From an uncultured Granulosicoccaceae bacterium (GTDB lineage: Bacteria > Pseudomonadota > Gammaproteobacteria > CALCKW01): 64,000 nucleotides of DNA. Position numbers and translations under genes: made by a program. The DNA lies in contig CALCKW010000005.1 in the NCBI GenBank assembly GCA_937965695.1, positions 1 to 64,000 of the forward strand, given 5' to 3'. How positions within the stretch are numbered: the first letter of the stretch is position 1; the number at the start of each line of letters is the position of its first letter. Below are positions 45,818 through 55,445 of the stretch, one piece after another. The notes beneath the pieces are model-generated. The model was not told where the DNA came from, searched no databases, and worked only from the letters and a program-made list of their open reading frames with translations.

Positions 45818-46899
45818 TGGGAGTGCCTCCGTCGAAACAACGACACCAACCCTTGAGGCAGATACAAAGTCACGAGTACAAATAATGCTCCCAACACAAA
45901 CAACCAGCTGTCTGGCAGAACCCCTGTCAATACGGTCTTACCGTAGTTGACGAAGACAGCGCCAATCACAGCGCCATAAAGGGTACCGCGGCCACCTACT
46001 GCCACCCAGATGACTAACTCAATAGAATTGAGCGGTGAAAATTCACCAGGGTTTATTATGCCAACTTGCGGCACATAAAGCGCTCCGGCAACCCCAGCGA
46101 GAGCAGCCGATACCACAAACAACCACAGTTTTGTCTTGTCGACATCATACCCAATAAACCGCACTCGGCTTTCTTCGTCCCGAATTGCACAACTTAAACG
46201 GCCTAGCCGAGTACTCATCATCCACCGGCATAGTATGTAAGTAACGGCAAGCATAAAAGCACTGAGTGAAAATAAGGCGATACGGGTCGTGTCTTCTCTC
46301 AAACTAAATCCAGCTATATCTTTAAAATCCGTGAGCCCGTTGTTGCCACCGAACCCCATCTCATTCCTGAAAAACGCGAGCATCAAGGCGTAGGTCATCG
46401 CTTGAGTAATAATGGATAAGTAGACCCCTGTGACCCGACTTCTAAAAGCCAGTGCACCCACGACAAATGCCAATGCAGCAGGTGCAAGAACGACCATGAT
46501 TAGAGCCACAGGAAGCCAATCCATGCCCAACCAATACCAAGGTAACTCTTGCCAGTCCAGAAAGACCATAAAATCGGGGAGTTCTGGGTTTCCGTAAACA
46601 CCACGGTCACCGATCTGTCGCATCAGATACATACCCATTGCGTAACCACCTAGAGCAAAAAAAGCTCCATGCCCCAAACTCAGGATACCGAGATAACCCC
46701 AGACCAAATCGACCGTGATGGCGAGTATGGCAAAGCAGAGATATTTCCCAAGCAATGCTGCACTGAATACACCGAGTTGCAAAGGATGCTCAACCGGCAA
46801 CACCAAGGTCGCAACCGGCACGTATATCAACAAGATAAGTAAAACGAGCAGTAACACCTGTCCTGGCTTGTCTTCGCGTATCGCTTGATAACAATTCAC
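45814..46899 (-). CDS. urtC: Urea ABC transporter permease UrtC
   Basis: A 361-residue LivM-like permease with about nine or ten membrane helices. LGILSLGHGAFFALGGYAMGMYL and NGLTDFKDIAGFSL are typical of UrtC. I chose GTG at 46899, preceded by CGGAGG at six bases and placed just past the urtB stop. The frame is open to 46974, inside urtB, without supporting similarity. Confidence 0.94.
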   Translation of the reverse strand: MNCYQAIREDKPGQVLLLVLLILLIYVPVATLVLPVEHPLQLGVFSAALLGKYLCFAILAITVDLVWGYLGILSLGHGAFFALGGYAMGMYLMRQIGDRGVYGNPELPDFMVFLDWQELPWYWLGMDWLPVALIMVVLAPAALAFVVGALAFRSRVTGVYLSIITQAMTYALMLAFFRNEMGFGGNNGLTDFKDIAGFSLREDTTRIALFSLSAFMLAVTYILCRWMMSTRLGRLSCAIRDEESRVRFIGYDVDKTKLWLFVVSAALAGVAGALYVPQVGIINPGEFSPLNSIELVIWVAVGGRGTLYGAVIGAVFVNYGKTVLTGVLPDSWLFVLGALFVLVTLYLPQGLVSLFRRRHSQ

Positions 46900-46900
46900 T

Positions 46901-48535
46901 TCAAGCCTCCGATGCTCGACCGCGCTGTGGGAACAGTCCACGCGGTCGTTTTTGAATAAACAGAATGACACCAACTAAGATCAGTACTTTCGCCATCACC
47001 GCACCGAGTGACGGTTCCAGTAACTTAGTCCCAATGCCCAGAGAAAGTCCGCCAATCAACGTGCCGAACAAGTTTCCAACGCCTCCAAACACCACAACCA
47101 AAAACGAATCGATAATATACGCTTGGCCCAGATTAGGTCCCACGTTACTGATCTGGCTAAGTGCCACGCCTGCTAAACCAGCCACACCCGCACCCAACCC
47201 AAAAGTGAGAGAATCGATACGGGCAGAAGGAATTCCCATCGCTCTCGCCATGCGCCGATTCTGTGCGACCGCGCGCAATCTCAATCCAAACGACGAATAC
47301 CGAAGCACATAAAGCAATACGACAAATACCAGCATCGCGAAGATAATAATAAATAGACGATTGTAAGTCAGAGACAACAAGGGATTAACTTCCCATGCTC
47401 CAGACATCCATTGAGGATTTTCTACTATTACATTCTGTGGTGAGACAAGTGTGCGAACCGCCTGTTGTAACAACAAACTAATTCCGAATGTGGCGAGCAG
47501 TGTCTCCAATGGTCTGCCATAGAGATGGCGAATGACCAATCTCTCTATTATCACCCCTGTCGAACCCGCGACCAAGAACGCCGCCGGTAATGCAATCAAC
47601 AAGGAATACTCTATCCATGCTGGCATTAGCTGTTGTACGAAATAAGTGGTGTAGGCACCGAGCATCATTAACTCGCCATGTGCCATGTTGATGACTCCCA
47701 TCACACCAAAGGTAATGGCCAATCCTATCGCACACATCACGAGAATAGATCCGGTACTTAATCCAAAAAAAACAGTCTCTATCTTCGCATAGTAGTTTGC
47801 GCTCCGCTCAATGTTCGCGAGTGCATTTTCTGCACGAGACACCAGCTCTGCGTTACTTCCGTCACGTGTAAAGTCCTTTAAAGCGCTGCGCGTTTCGGGC
47901 GAAAAACTAAGACTCAAGATGTCTATAGCTGCCTTCACCTTGGTGTCGTCTAAGGTGCGAAGACTAACGATAGCCAGAGCAGTGTTGGCAATCTCTCTAA
48001 TTTCTTGGCTGCTGTCACTGCGCGCCATTTCTGCTATACGCGCTTGAATGGTCGCATTCTCGCTACTCAAAAGGCGTTTTATCGCCGCTAGACGCACATC
48101 TGAATTTTCTGCTGATAGATCTAGCCCAGCTAAAGTGTTGTGCAGGTGATTACGCAATTTGTTGTTAATTTTTAGCTTACGCAGTTTTCGTTTCTTTACT
48201 GTTCCGAGGTCCTTTCCGGTCGATACTGAAGTAATCGACAGTTGCGATTTCGCACCAGTGGCAAACACAAGTTCATTGTCTGATTTCCGCTGGTATAACT
48301 CCCCGACTAGCAATGCCTCTAACCATCGTCTCTTTTCAGGAGAATCGCTCCGACTGATATTGTCGATCGCTTGAAGTTTGTCGTTATTACTTTTGCTTAG
48401 CAGTAGTTCGAGGTTGTCCTTTAGTATCGCAGTATGACTGGAAGCCATCGCTACACCGCCGGTCAATGAAAGCAAAAGCAGCAGCCATAGAAAGGTACTC
48501 TTTCTAACGAATGTGTGAAAAATGAAATACAACAT
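46901..48535 (-). CDS. urtB: Urea ABC transporter permease UrtB
   Basis: A 544-residue LivH-like permease with a long N-terminal exported part. A signal-like helix (residues 12-31) is followed by about 220 periplasmic residues containing helical HEAT-like repeats (LLSSENATIQARIAEMARSD and similar), then the membrane domain from about residue 250 (MGVINMAHGELMMLGAYTTYFVQ, GFGLGAGVAGLAGVALSQISN). This extended form is usual for UrtB. The ATG has AGAGG six bases upstream; urtC begins two bases before its end region. Confidence 0.94.
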   Translation of the reverse strand: MLYFIFHTFVRKSTFLWLLLLLSLTGGVAMASSHTAILKDNLELLLSKSNNDKLQAIDNISRSDSPEKRRWLEALLVGELYQRKSDNELVFATGAKSQLSITSVSTGKDLGTVKKRKLRKLKINNKLRNHLHNTLAGLDLSAENSDVRLAAIKRLLSSENATIQARIAEMARSDSSQEIREIANTALAIVSLRTLDDTKVKAAIDILSLSFSPETRSALKDFTRDGSNAELVSRAENALANIERSANYYAKIETVFFGLSTGSILVMCAIGLAITFGVMGVINMAHGELMMLGAYTTYFVQQLMPAWIEYSLLIALPAAFLVAGSTGVIIERLVIRHLYGRPLETLLATFGISLLLQQAVRTLVSPQNVIVENPQWMSGAWEVNPLLSLTYNRLFIIIFAMLVFVVLLYVLRYSSFGLRLRAVAQNRRMARAMGIPSARIDSLTFGLGAGVAGLAGVALSQISNVGPNLGQAYIIDSFLVVVFGGVGNLFGTLIGGLSLGIGTKLLEPSLGAVMAKVLILVGVILFIQKRPRGLFPQRGRASEA

Positions 48536-48650
48536 TGGAGGCCTCTATGGAGCCAATCTCGTGTCGAGAAACGCCGCAGCACTGAAGTGCTGTGGCGAAC
48601 CCTACTCAAATAGCATCTTCTGCTTTGATTAAGCGAAGACAACACTCGTG

Positions 48651-49952
48651 TTACTCGAAGTTTTGTCCCGAACATGTAGAAGTGGTGACGTTGTAGTTGC
48701 CGCATGAAAGTGGCGCGCGCCAATCTGATATCAGATCTTTAGAACCGGGCAAGAAGTCAGACCATGCATCTCCAGCGACCAATCCAGGTGTCTGGGAAAC
48801 CACGTCAAACTGACCGTCGTCTTGTATTTCTCCAATCAAGACAGGCTTGGTAATGTGGTGATTGGGCATCATCGCAGAATATCCACCAGTCAAGTTAGGT
48901 ACGCTGATTCCGATTAGAGCATCTTGAACTAAGGCAGGGTCTGTACTACCAACCTTTTCAACAGCTTTCACCCACATATTGAATCCAATATAGTGAGCTT
49001 CCATCGGATCATTCGTAACACGATCTTCGCTTCCGATGTAGGCTTGCCAGCTGTCGATAAAATCATCATTGACTTCTTCATCCACACTCATGAAGTAGTT
49101 CCATGCCGCAAGATGTCCGACCAAAGGTTTGGTATCAATACCCGAGAGTTCTTCTTCACCAACAGAAAATGCGACCACTGGAATATCTTCTGCCGAGACG
49201 CCCTGGTTGCCCAGCTCCTTATAAAAAGGCACATTCGCGTCACCATTGATGGTGGACACAACCGCGGTTTTCTTGCCTGCATCACCAAACTTACGAATAT
49301 CCGAAACTATGGATTGCCAATCAGAGTGGCCAAAAGGTGTGTAGTTGATCATGATGTCCTCTGCCGCTACACCTTTATCCAGAAGGTAAGATTCTAAGAT
49401 TTTATTCGTGGTGCGTGGGTAAACATAATCCGTCCCGGCAAGAACCCAGCGTTCGACACCTACTTCATCCATGAGGTATTCAACAGCAGGTATTGCTTGC
49501 TGGTTCGGCGCAGCACCCGTGTAAAAAACATTTTTCGAAGATTCTTCCCCTTCATATTGCACAGGGTAGAATAAGATACTATTGAGTTCCTCAAAAACTG
49601 GCAGCACTGACTTACGGGAGACAGAAGTCCAAGCGCCGAAGACTGCTTCTACCTTACTTTGCTCAATTAACTCTCGTGCTTTTTCGGCAAACAATGGCCA
49701 ATCGGAAGCGGGGTCAACAACCACCGCTTCAAGCTGCTTTCCTAATAAACCTCCTTCTTCATTCTGCTTATCGATCAGCATTAGCATTGTGTCTTTGAGC
49801 GTCGTCTCAGAAATAGCCATCGTGCCCGACAAGGAATGCAGAACACCAACCTTGATGGTGTCGTTTGCAGAAGCAACACCACACAGACTTAGTGTAAGAG
49901 CCGCAGCGAGTGAATGTAGTTTATGAGTTCTATTTCCAGACTTGTCTTTCAT
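48651..49952 (-). CDS. urtA: Urea ABC transporter substrate-binding protein UrtA
   Basis: A 433-residue periplasmic binding protein. It has a signal peptide ending near GVASAND, then the Peripla_BP_5 fold: IKVGVLHSLSGTMAISE, FGAWTSVSRKSVLPVFEE, LFYPVQYEGEESSKNVFYTGAAPNQQ in separate blocks, and WKAY-type C-terminal segments. These are characteristic of UrtA. The ATG at 49952 has AGGAGA at five bases; the frame continues 23 codons upstream without similarity. It is the first gene of the eleven- or twelve-gene urt-ure run. A candidate sigma-54 promoter lies about 40 bases upstream. Confidence 0.95.
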   Translation of the reverse strand: MKDKSGNRTHKLHSLAAALTLSLCGVASANDTIKVGVLHSLSGTMAISETTLKDTMLMLIDKQNEEGGLLGKQLEAVVVDPASDWPLFAEKARELIEQSKVEAVFGAWTSVSRKSVLPVFEELNSILFYPVQYEGEESSKNVFYTGAAPNQQAIPAVEYLMDEVGVERWVLAGTDYVYPRTTNKILESYLLDKGVAAEDIMINYTPFGHSDWQSIVSDIRKFGDAGKKTAVVSTINGDANVPFYKELGNQGVSAEDIPVVAFSVGEEELSGIDTKPLVGHLAAWNYFMSVDEEVNDDFIDSWQAYIGSEDRVTNDPMEAHYIGFNMWVKAVEKVGSTDPALVQDALIGISVPNLTGGYSAMMPNHHITKPVLIGEIQDDGQFDVVSQTPGLVAGDAWSDFLPGSKDLISDWRAPLSCGNYNVTTSTCSGQNFE

Positions 49953-50418
49953 GGTTTCTCCTAAAATCACTTGTGAAGTGCACAGAGAATTACACCATTT
50001 GTGCCAGCCGAATAACTGCAAAACAAATTCTTATCTTTCATGCACTTAGATAAAGTCAAGTAAAAAATAAAAATTAAAACCGCACCACCAACGATCAATC
50101 AGGAGAAAATACTGCACCACTATGATTCGATTTAGAAAACACAGCTCCAATAAGAACCATTGCCTATGAACACCAATATATTACAAGCATGGTTTTCTGT
50201 ATAAAAGGATTTCTAGAATCACTCAACGTGCTGCATTGAGAATATTACACTTCCGTCGCACAGCGCAGAAAGACTAAAGGGTTAATTGAGCTTTTCCCCA
50301 GATCAACTGTGATCATAGAATTCTGTTAAACAATTAACGCAGTTCATCAACCGTACTTTGGCTTGCTAGAAGACATTCGTTGGGTATAACAATAAATTGA
50401 AGACAGGCTTACCTGAAT
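49953..50418 (-). promoter_or_regulatory. Regulatory region upstream of urtA
   Basis: Non-coding, AT-rich. On the minus strand TGGCAC (50006-50001) with GTGTA at the -12 position (49995-49991) resembles a sigma-54 promoter; the GG to G(C/T) spacing is correct but the -12 C is replaced by T. It would start RNA near 49981, about 30 bases before the urtA ATG. Further upstream are the NtrC-like sequence TGCACC-ACTAT-GATTC (50113-50128) and half-sites at 50041 (TGCACT) and 50082 (GCACCA). This suggests nitrogen control, but the matches are imperfect. Confidence 0.35.
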
Positions 50419-50733
50419 TCACACCCCGTATTCACGTTCGACCTTGCTCACTCTCACTCGGTATTCGCTATACCATTCTCGACGGCCTCGTATTTGTGCT
50501 TCATGATGTTCGACATCGGCTTTCCAGTCTTTTATGGACTGTAGATCCGCCCAATAGGATACCGTGATTCCCAGCTGCTCTCGCGCGGATTCAATACCAA
50601 GAAACCCCGTCTGTTTACTGGCCAGCTCAACCATCCGGTCTGACGTAGAGGAATAATCGTTGTCACCTTTTGTACGCAGAGAAGTGAAGATGACGGCGTA
50701 ATAGGGAGGCTTCGGTGTATCTGCAATAGGCAT
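50419..50733 (-). CDS. Antibiotic biosynthesis monooxygenase (ABM)-family protein
   Basis: A 104-residue single-domain protein with the ABM ferredoxin-like fold. The N-terminal strand YYAVIFTSLRT, the middle QTGFLGIESAREQLGITVSYWADLQSIKDW (in two blocks) and the helix HHEAQIRGRREWYSEYRVRVSKV are typical of a conserved subgroup of unknown function; some ABM proteins are cofactor-free monooxygenases or heme-degrading enzymes. The 3' half of the gene is duplicated at 38866-39018. It probably shares a transcript with, or follows, the histidine phosphatase gene. Confidence 0.85.
   Translation of the reverse strand: MPIADTPKPPYYAVIFTSLRTKGDNDYSSTSDRMVELASKQTGFLGIESAREQLGITVSYWADLQSIKDWKADVEHHEAQIRGRREWYSEYRVRVSKVEREYGV
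50424..50571. repeat. Right copy of the 148-bp direct repeat flanking the urease/urea-transport cluster
   Basis: It lies within the intact ABM-family gene, starting three bases inside its stop codon. It pairs with 38871-39018 in the same orientation, 11.4 kb away. Confidence 0.92.
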
Positions 50734-50791
50734 TACTTTTAAACTCCTTGATTGAGATCAGAAAAAACGGGGATGACAAAAACCCCTGAGG

Positions 50792-51400
50792 CTATACTTC
50801 GATATCCCCAACCATACTAACCCGCGTGCCCGAATCCGAATAATCAAGCACACTAAACGAGCAGTTATCAATCAAGGGTTCAACCCACATCTGTTTCAGC
50901 GGCCAGCCCAGGTAGTGCAAGACCGTGGCTTTTATAATGGCACCGTGACTCACAACCAATACGCGCTGGCCAGCGTGCGATGCAACGATATCGGTTAAAG
51001 CACTCACACCGCGCTGCTGCAACTCAGCAAATGTCTCTGAGCCTTCTAACTCAAATAATTCAGGGTTTTCAAAGAAATTCTTCTGCTGCTCGGGGTGTGT
51101 TTTGTCGATATCGTCTCGCAGTTCGCCTTCCCAAACACCCATCAACATTTCACGCAGGTTGTCTTGATAGTGCACGCTATCCACCTGCCCTTCGAGTAAG
51201 CCATGCACCGTTTGTCTCGTGCGTTGGCTACTACTGCAATAGACCGCATCAAAGTCTAGCTCTACTATTCGCTTCGAGCGCTCCATCGCTTGGGCGACAC
51301 CACGCTCGCTGAGCTTCGACTCCTTTTGCCCTTGCACGCGACGCTCCGCGTTCCAATCTGTCTCTCCATGACGTACCAAATACAGCTGTGTATTGTGCAT
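50792..51400 (-). CDS. Histidine phosphatase family protein (phosphoglycerate-mutase-like)
   Basis: A 202-residue member of the histidine phosphatase superfamily. The N-terminal LYLVRHGETDWNAERRVQG carries the phospho-accepting His; a second His lies in LVVSHGAIIKA. Size and sequence resemble GpmB/CobC-like phosphatases. The substrate cannot be told, and with no cobalamin genes beside it a CobC role is only possible. It lies between a terminator and the ABM gene. Confidence 0.88.
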   Translation of the reverse strand: MHNTQLYLVRHGETDWNAERRVQGQKESKLSERGVAQAMERSKRIVELDFDAVYCSSSQRTRQTVHGLLEGQVDSVHYQDNLREMLMGVWEGELRDDIDKTHPEQQKNFFENPELFELEGSETFAELQQRGVSALTDIVASHAGQRVLVVSHGAIIKATVLHYLGWPLKQMWVEPLIDNCSFSVLDYSDSGTRVSMVGDIEV

Positions 51401-51450
51401 TTCTCAAAATCTCGCAAACAATGGCTAAAACCTGATGAAATTGTGGCACA

Positions 51451-51486
51451 AAAAAAGGGCCGCAGAATATTCTGCAGCCCTTTTTA
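51451..51486. terminator. Terminator after fhs
   Basis: A-run, GGGC, the self-complementary core GCAGAATATTCTGC and GCCC, then T-run: a long hairpin with one internal mismatch, flanked by A6 and T5. On the minus strand it ends in seven T residues, 18 bases past the fhs stop. It could work in both directions. Confidence 0.85.
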
Positions 51487-51503
51487 CCGTTCGCTAACTC
51501 GCG

Positions 51504-53180
51504 CTAGAACAAGCCTTCAACCAGACCTTCATCGTTGAGGAAAATCTTATTGGCACTCGGAACACGTGGTAACCCTGGCATGGTCATGATGTCGCCACAC
51601 ACCACAACGATAAACCCTGCACCGGCGGACAGCCGTACTTCACGCACGGGAACCACATGGCCCGAAGGCGCTCCCTTAAGGTTTGGATCAGTGGAGAAGC
51701 TGTACTGAGTCTTGGCCATACAAACGGGGAAGTCCCCGTATCCCAAGTCTGTAAACTGACGCAACTGATCACGCACTTTCTTGTCGGCGACCACCTCGCT
51801 GGCACCGTAGAGCTTTGTGGCAACGGTGCTGATTTTATCCCAGAGTGGCATGCTGTCATCGTAGATTGGAGCGAACTGAGACGTGCCGCTCTCCACCATT
51901 TCAACGACGTGTGTCGCCAATTCTTCAGTCCCGACCCCACCCTCAGCCCAATGGTTAGCCAATATCGCTTTAACACCCAACTCTTCGGCAGCAGCAGCAA
52001 CGGCAGCAACTTCGGCGTCGCTATCCGCGCTGAAACGGTTTATCGCAACGACGACCGGAACGCCAAAACTCTTCACGTTTCGCACGTGACGAGCGAGGTT
52101 CTCACAGCCAGCTGTTACAGCAGCGACGTTCTCTTTACCTAGGTCTGCTTTATCGACACCACCGTGCATTTTCAATGCACGAACGGTTGCAACGATAACC
52201 GCCGCTGAAGGCGACAAACCCGCTTTGCGGCATTTGATATCGAAGAATTTTTCAGCGCCCAGATCTGCGCCGAAGCCAGCCTCCGTCACCACATATTCGG
52301 CCATTTTTAAAGCGGCGCGTGTGGCGATAACCGTATTGCAACCGTGTGCAATATTGGCAAACGGACCACCGTGGATAAACGCTGGGTTGTTCTCCAGTGT
52401 CTGCACCAAGTTGGGCGCAAGTGCGTCTTTTAGCAGTACCGTCATCGCGCCATCCGCTTGGATGTCTTTAGCGGTGATTGGCTGACGATCGCGTGTTTCC
52501 GCAACGACAATACGACCGATACGCTCTTGCAAGTCTTTCAGGTCTTTAGCCAAGCAAAAGATGGCCATGATCTCAGAGGCAACCGTGATATCAAATCCGT
52601 CTTCACGCGGATAGCCGTTGGCCACGCCACCGAGACTGTTGGTGATGCTGCGCAAGGCGCGGTCATTCATGTCGACCACCCGGCGCCAAGCAACACGGCG
52701 GGAATCGATGCGCAGTTCATTGCCCCAATAAATGTGATTGTCGACCATCGCTGACAGCAAGTTATGTGCAGCCCCGATAGCGTGGAAGTCACCCGTAAAG
52801 TGCAAATTGATGTCTTCCATGGGAACAACTTGAGCGTAGCCCCCACCTGCAGCTCCACCTTTGACACCAAAACAAGGGCCAAGCGAAGGCTCTCGCAGGC
52901 ACATCATGGTTTTTTTGCCGATGCGGTTCAGGCCGTCCCCGAGACCGACCGTTGTGGTGGTTTTGCCTTCACCCGCTGGCGTCGGGCTGATTGCGGTCAC
53001 TAGGATCAGCTTGCCGTCGGGGCGATCCTCCAAGCCCGAGATGTAGTCCAGTGCCACTTTTGCCTTATAGTGGCCATAAGGCTGTAAAGCGTCATCAGGG
53101 ATTTTAAGGCCCTCGGCGATAGCGCCGACACGTTTCATGGACGCTTCGCGAGCGATTTCAATATCTGTTTTGACCGACAT
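51504..53180 (-). CDS. fhs: Formate-tetrahydrofolate ligase
   Basis: A 558-residue enzyme that interconverts formate + THF + ATP and 10-formyl-THF. It shows the P-loop [40 protein letters not shown] in two family blocks, FTGDFHAI and [11 protein letters not shown]. The ATG at 53180 has GGAGG four bases upstream; the frame continues 15 codons above. Beside serine dehydratase and the corrinoid/THF genes it could run in reverse, releasing formate and gaining ATP during methyl-group oxidation; that is inference. Confidence 0.97.
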   Translation of the reverse strand: MSVKTDIEIAREASMKRVGAIAEGLKIPDDALQPYGHYKAKVALDYISGLEDRPDGKLILVTAISPTPAGEGKTTTTVGLGDGLNRIGKKTMMCLREPSLGPCFGVKGGAAGGGYAQVVPMEDINLHFTGDFHAIGAAHNLLSAMVDNHIYWGNELRIDSRRVAWRRVVDMNDRALRSITNSLGGVANGYPREDGFDITVASEIMAIFCLAKDLKDLQERIGRIVVAETRDRQPITAKDIQADGAMTVLLKDALAPNLVQTLENNPAFIHGGPFANIAHGCNTVIATRAALKMAEYVVTEAGFGADLGAEKFFDIKCRKAGLSPSAAVIVATVRALKMHGGVDKADLGKENVAAVTAGCENLARHVRNVKSFGVPVVVAINRFSADSDAEVAAVAAAAEELGVKAILANHWAEGGVGTEELATHVVEMVESGTSQFAPIYDDSMPLWDKISTVATKLYGASEVVADKKVRDQLRQFTDLGYGDFPVCMAKTQYSFSTDPNLKGAPSGHVVPVREVRLSAGAGFIVVVCGDIMTMPGLPRVPSANKIFLNDEGLVEGLF

Positions 53181-53494
53181 AGGGCCTCCGCTTAACTTAA
53201 AAGCATAAGTGCAAATGGGAAACAAACCAGTGTGTAGAACACTAATTTTTATATAAAACCTGCTTAAGGTTTTTTGGGTTCTGATCTCAGCCCGAAAATG
53301 TACACAGCCTCAGTGCCACTCCCGATTCCCTGAGCGACTCCACAACCAAAGAAAACGACAAAGATTAGGAAATGCGTCAAAAGCCATACCTAATTGATAA
53401 AAATCATGCTCTAGTCTTTTAGCGATAAGTCGGAAGGAGCAAGAATTCATGTGCCAGAATTCGTCAGAACAAAACGGCCAGCAGACTTTAACCT
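53181..53494. other. Divergent intergenic region between fhs and the GlxA-type regulator
   Basis: It holds the promoters of both genes. A weak hairpin AAAACCT-GCTTA-AGGTTTT (53255-53273) ends in T residues on the plus strand and in TTTTATATA on the minus strand, where it would lie in the fhs leader. It has only two G-C pairs. I see no recognisable riboswitch. Confidence 0.4.
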
Positions 53495-54487
53495 ATGCAG
53501 CCTAATGATCGTCAGCCGCCAATGGATGGCACAGATGAACCGCATCGCATCGCTGTGGTGCTGCTACCTGACTTCCCTTTGATGGCTTTTAGTAACATCA
53601 CAGAGCCGCTGCGTGCGGCCAACAGGCTCAGCGGACAAGCACTTTACCAATGGAATTGCCTGTCGCTGGACGGAGAGGCAGTCAGCTGCAGCAGCGGTAT
53701 ATCACTGGGTTGCACGGGTAAGTTAAAAGACCCTGACAAATACAACACAGTGTTTGTCTGCTCAGGTTTGCCTGTCAATCAAGATGCCCATAAACCCTAC
53801 CACCACAGCTTATGGCAACACGCCAACCGCGGTAGCACGCTCGGCGGCGTCAGCTCCGGATCATTGGTGCTGGCGAGCGCGGGACTGCTGGATGATCACC
53901 AATGCACTGTGCACTGGGAATACATCGTCAGCTTTGCCGAAAGCTACCCCCACTTGGACATCGTTGATCAGTTGTTTGTGATGGACCGAAAACGCTTTAG
54001 CTGTTCTGGTGGTACTGCGGCGATGGACATGATGCTGGCGATGATTGCACAGGAGCACGGCAACGCGTTAGCGGCTGAAGTTGCCAGCCAGTTTATCCAC
54101 GACCGCAGCCGCAGCGCGGGTGAACACCAACGCTTAGCAGAAGACGCGCTCAACGCTCGTCAATCAGTAAAAATGGCCGCGGCCATCAACTTGATGCGCA
54201 AAAACTTGGATGAACCCCTAGCCCCCCATTCTCTTGCCAAGCGAGTAAATTTGTCCCTGAGGCAACTAGAACGGCTGTTTAAGAAACACAAAGAAAGTAC
54301 CCCACAGCACTACTACCTTGCAATGCGCCTAGATCAAGCGAGGCGCTATGTCACACAGACTGGCCGCCCGCTCTACGATATTGCAGTAGCTGTTGGTTTT
54401 GTCTCACAATCACATTTCAGCAAATGTTACCGCGAGCGCTTTGGTATGACACCGATGCAAGACCGCAACAACACTTCCAGTAATTAA
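53495..54487 (+). CDS. GlxA/GbdR-type transcriptional regulator (DJ-1/PfpI domain + AraC HTH)
   Basis: A 330-residue regulator. Residues 17-190 form a class I glutamine-amidotransferase-like (DJ-1/PfpI) sensor domain (IAVVLLPDFPLMAFSN, VFVCSGLPV, LGGVSSGSLVLASAGLLD). Residues 225-325 contain an AraC-type double helix-turn-helix (SLAKRVNLSLRQLERLFKKH, IAVAVGFVSQSHFSKCYRERFGMTP). The same architecture is found in GbdR, CdhR and ArgR, which control glycine betaine, carnitine and arginine catabolism. The adjacent serine dehydratase and one-carbon genes make a betaine/sarcosine-type regulator plausible. It precedes ghrA by 25 bases. Confidence 0.88.
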   Translation: MQPNDRQPPMDGTDEPHRIAVVLLPDFPLMAFSNITEPLRAANRLSGQALYQWNCLSLDGEAVSCSSGISLGCTGKLKDPDKYNTVFVCSGLPVNQDAHKPYHHSLWQHANRGSTLGGVSSGSLVLASAGLLDDHQCTVHWEYIVSFAESYPHLDIVDQLFVMDRKRFSCSGGTAAMDMMLAMIAQEHGNALAAEVASQFIHDRSRSAGEHQRLAEDALNARQSVKMAAAINLMRKNLDEPLAPHSLAKRVNLSLRQLERLFKKHKESTPQHYYLAMRLDQARRYVTQTGRPLYDIAVAVGFVSQSHFSKCYRERFGMTPMQDRNNTSSN

Positions 54488-54512
54488 TTAGCATAAACAG
54501 ACAGGCGAAGAA

Positions 54513-55439
54513 ATGAGTCTTTTGATCTACACACCTAACGAGCGCAACTACCTTGAGTGGCAAGAAGAGTTTTATCGTGCATCTCCAGACTTGCAAATAA
54601 GGTGTGGAATTGAAAGCGCTAGCGACGACACAAAATACGTGCTCGCCTGGAAACCACCTCAAGGCTTTTTACAAACCCTACCCCAACTGCGCGCGGTATT
54701 CTCAATGGGTGCGGGTGTTGACCATATAACCTCAGACCCCGACTTCCCAGACGTACCACTAATCAGACAACGCGATGCAGGCATGGGCGCACAAATGGCT
54801 GAATACGCTCTCTACGCCGCACTGCACTACCAGCGAGATTTCGATCTGATGCGCGTGAACCAGCAATTGGGGAAATGGGACACCCCTGTTAGCCGTGTTC
54901 GTCGCCGAGCGAAAATAGGGATCCTAGGTCTCGGCACGCTCGGCAGCGTGGTCGCACAAACGCTGCTCGCCAACGGCTTTCCTGTCAGTGGTTGGTCGCG
55001 CACTGACAAATCAATGGAGGGAGTCAACTGTTATTCAGGCGATAATCAACTATCCGCCTTCTTGGCTGATGCTGAGCTGTTGATTTGCCTGCTGCCAGAT
55101 ACCCCGAAAACGAGGGGCATCGTTAATGCTGATGTGTTGCGCCAACTACCCACAGGCGCTGTGCTAGTTAATGTGGCACGCGGGCCATTGATCGTCGATG
55201 AAGACTTAGTCAACGCATTGGATTCGGGCCAGCTGCGTGGTGCCATGCTGGACGTTTTCCACCGGGAACCACTAGCGATCGAACACCCGTTTTGGGCGCA
55301 TCCTAAAGTGATATTGACACCACACATTGCCGCTGAGACCGTGTTCAGTGCTTCAGCGCATCAGGTGGTTTCAGAGATAGCGCGGATGGAGGCTGGGTTA
55401 TCACCCAGCGAAGTCGTCGATTTGGAACGAGGCTACTGA
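54513..55439 (+). CDS. ghrA: Glyoxylate/hydroxypyruvate reductase A-like D-2-hydroxyacid dehydrogenase
   Basis: A 308-residue NAD(P)H-dependent reductase. It has the substrate loop FSMGAGVDHI, dinucleotide fold GILGLGTLGSVVAQTL, VNVARGPLIVDEDL with the catalytic Arg, DVFHREPL with Glu and LTPHIAAET with His. The overall pattern fits GhrA, which reduces glyoxylate and hydroxypyruvate. Placed 25 bases after the regulator, it may form an operon with it. Hydroxypyruvate or glyoxylate handling fits the serine/one-carbon neighbourhood. Confidence 0.88.
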   Translation: MSLLIYTPNERNYLEWQEEFYRASPDLQIRCGIESASDDTKYVLAWKPPQGFLQTLPQLRAVFSMGAGVDHITSDPDFPDVPLIRQRDAGMGAQMAEYALYAALHYQRDFDLMRVNQQLGKWDTPVSRVRRRAKIGILGLGTLGSVVAQTLLANGFPVSGWSRTDKSMEGVNCYSGDNQLSAFLADAELLICLLPDTPKTRGIVNADVLRQLPTGAVLVNVARGPLIVDEDLVNALDSGQLRGAMLDVFHREPLAIEHPFWAHPKVILTPHIAAETVFSASAHQVVSEIARMEAGLSPSEVVDLERGY

Positions 55440-55445
55440 CCTAAT

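Noticed and set aside
38866..50733. Composite transposon as the explanation of the direct repeat
   Set aside because: No transposase, terminal inverted repeats or short target duplications at the repeat ends; the repeat is plain coding sequence of the ABM-family gene.
50792..51400. Calling the histidine phosphatase CobC (alpha-ribazole phosphatase) because of the nearby corrinoid genes
   Set aside because: No other cobalamin-synthesis gene is present, and the sequence does not separate CobC from other members of the superfamily.
53255..53273. Hairpin in the fhs leader as a riboswitch or attenuator
   Set aside because: Stem of seven pairs with only two G-C pairs; no conserved THF or glycine riboswitch core was seen around it.
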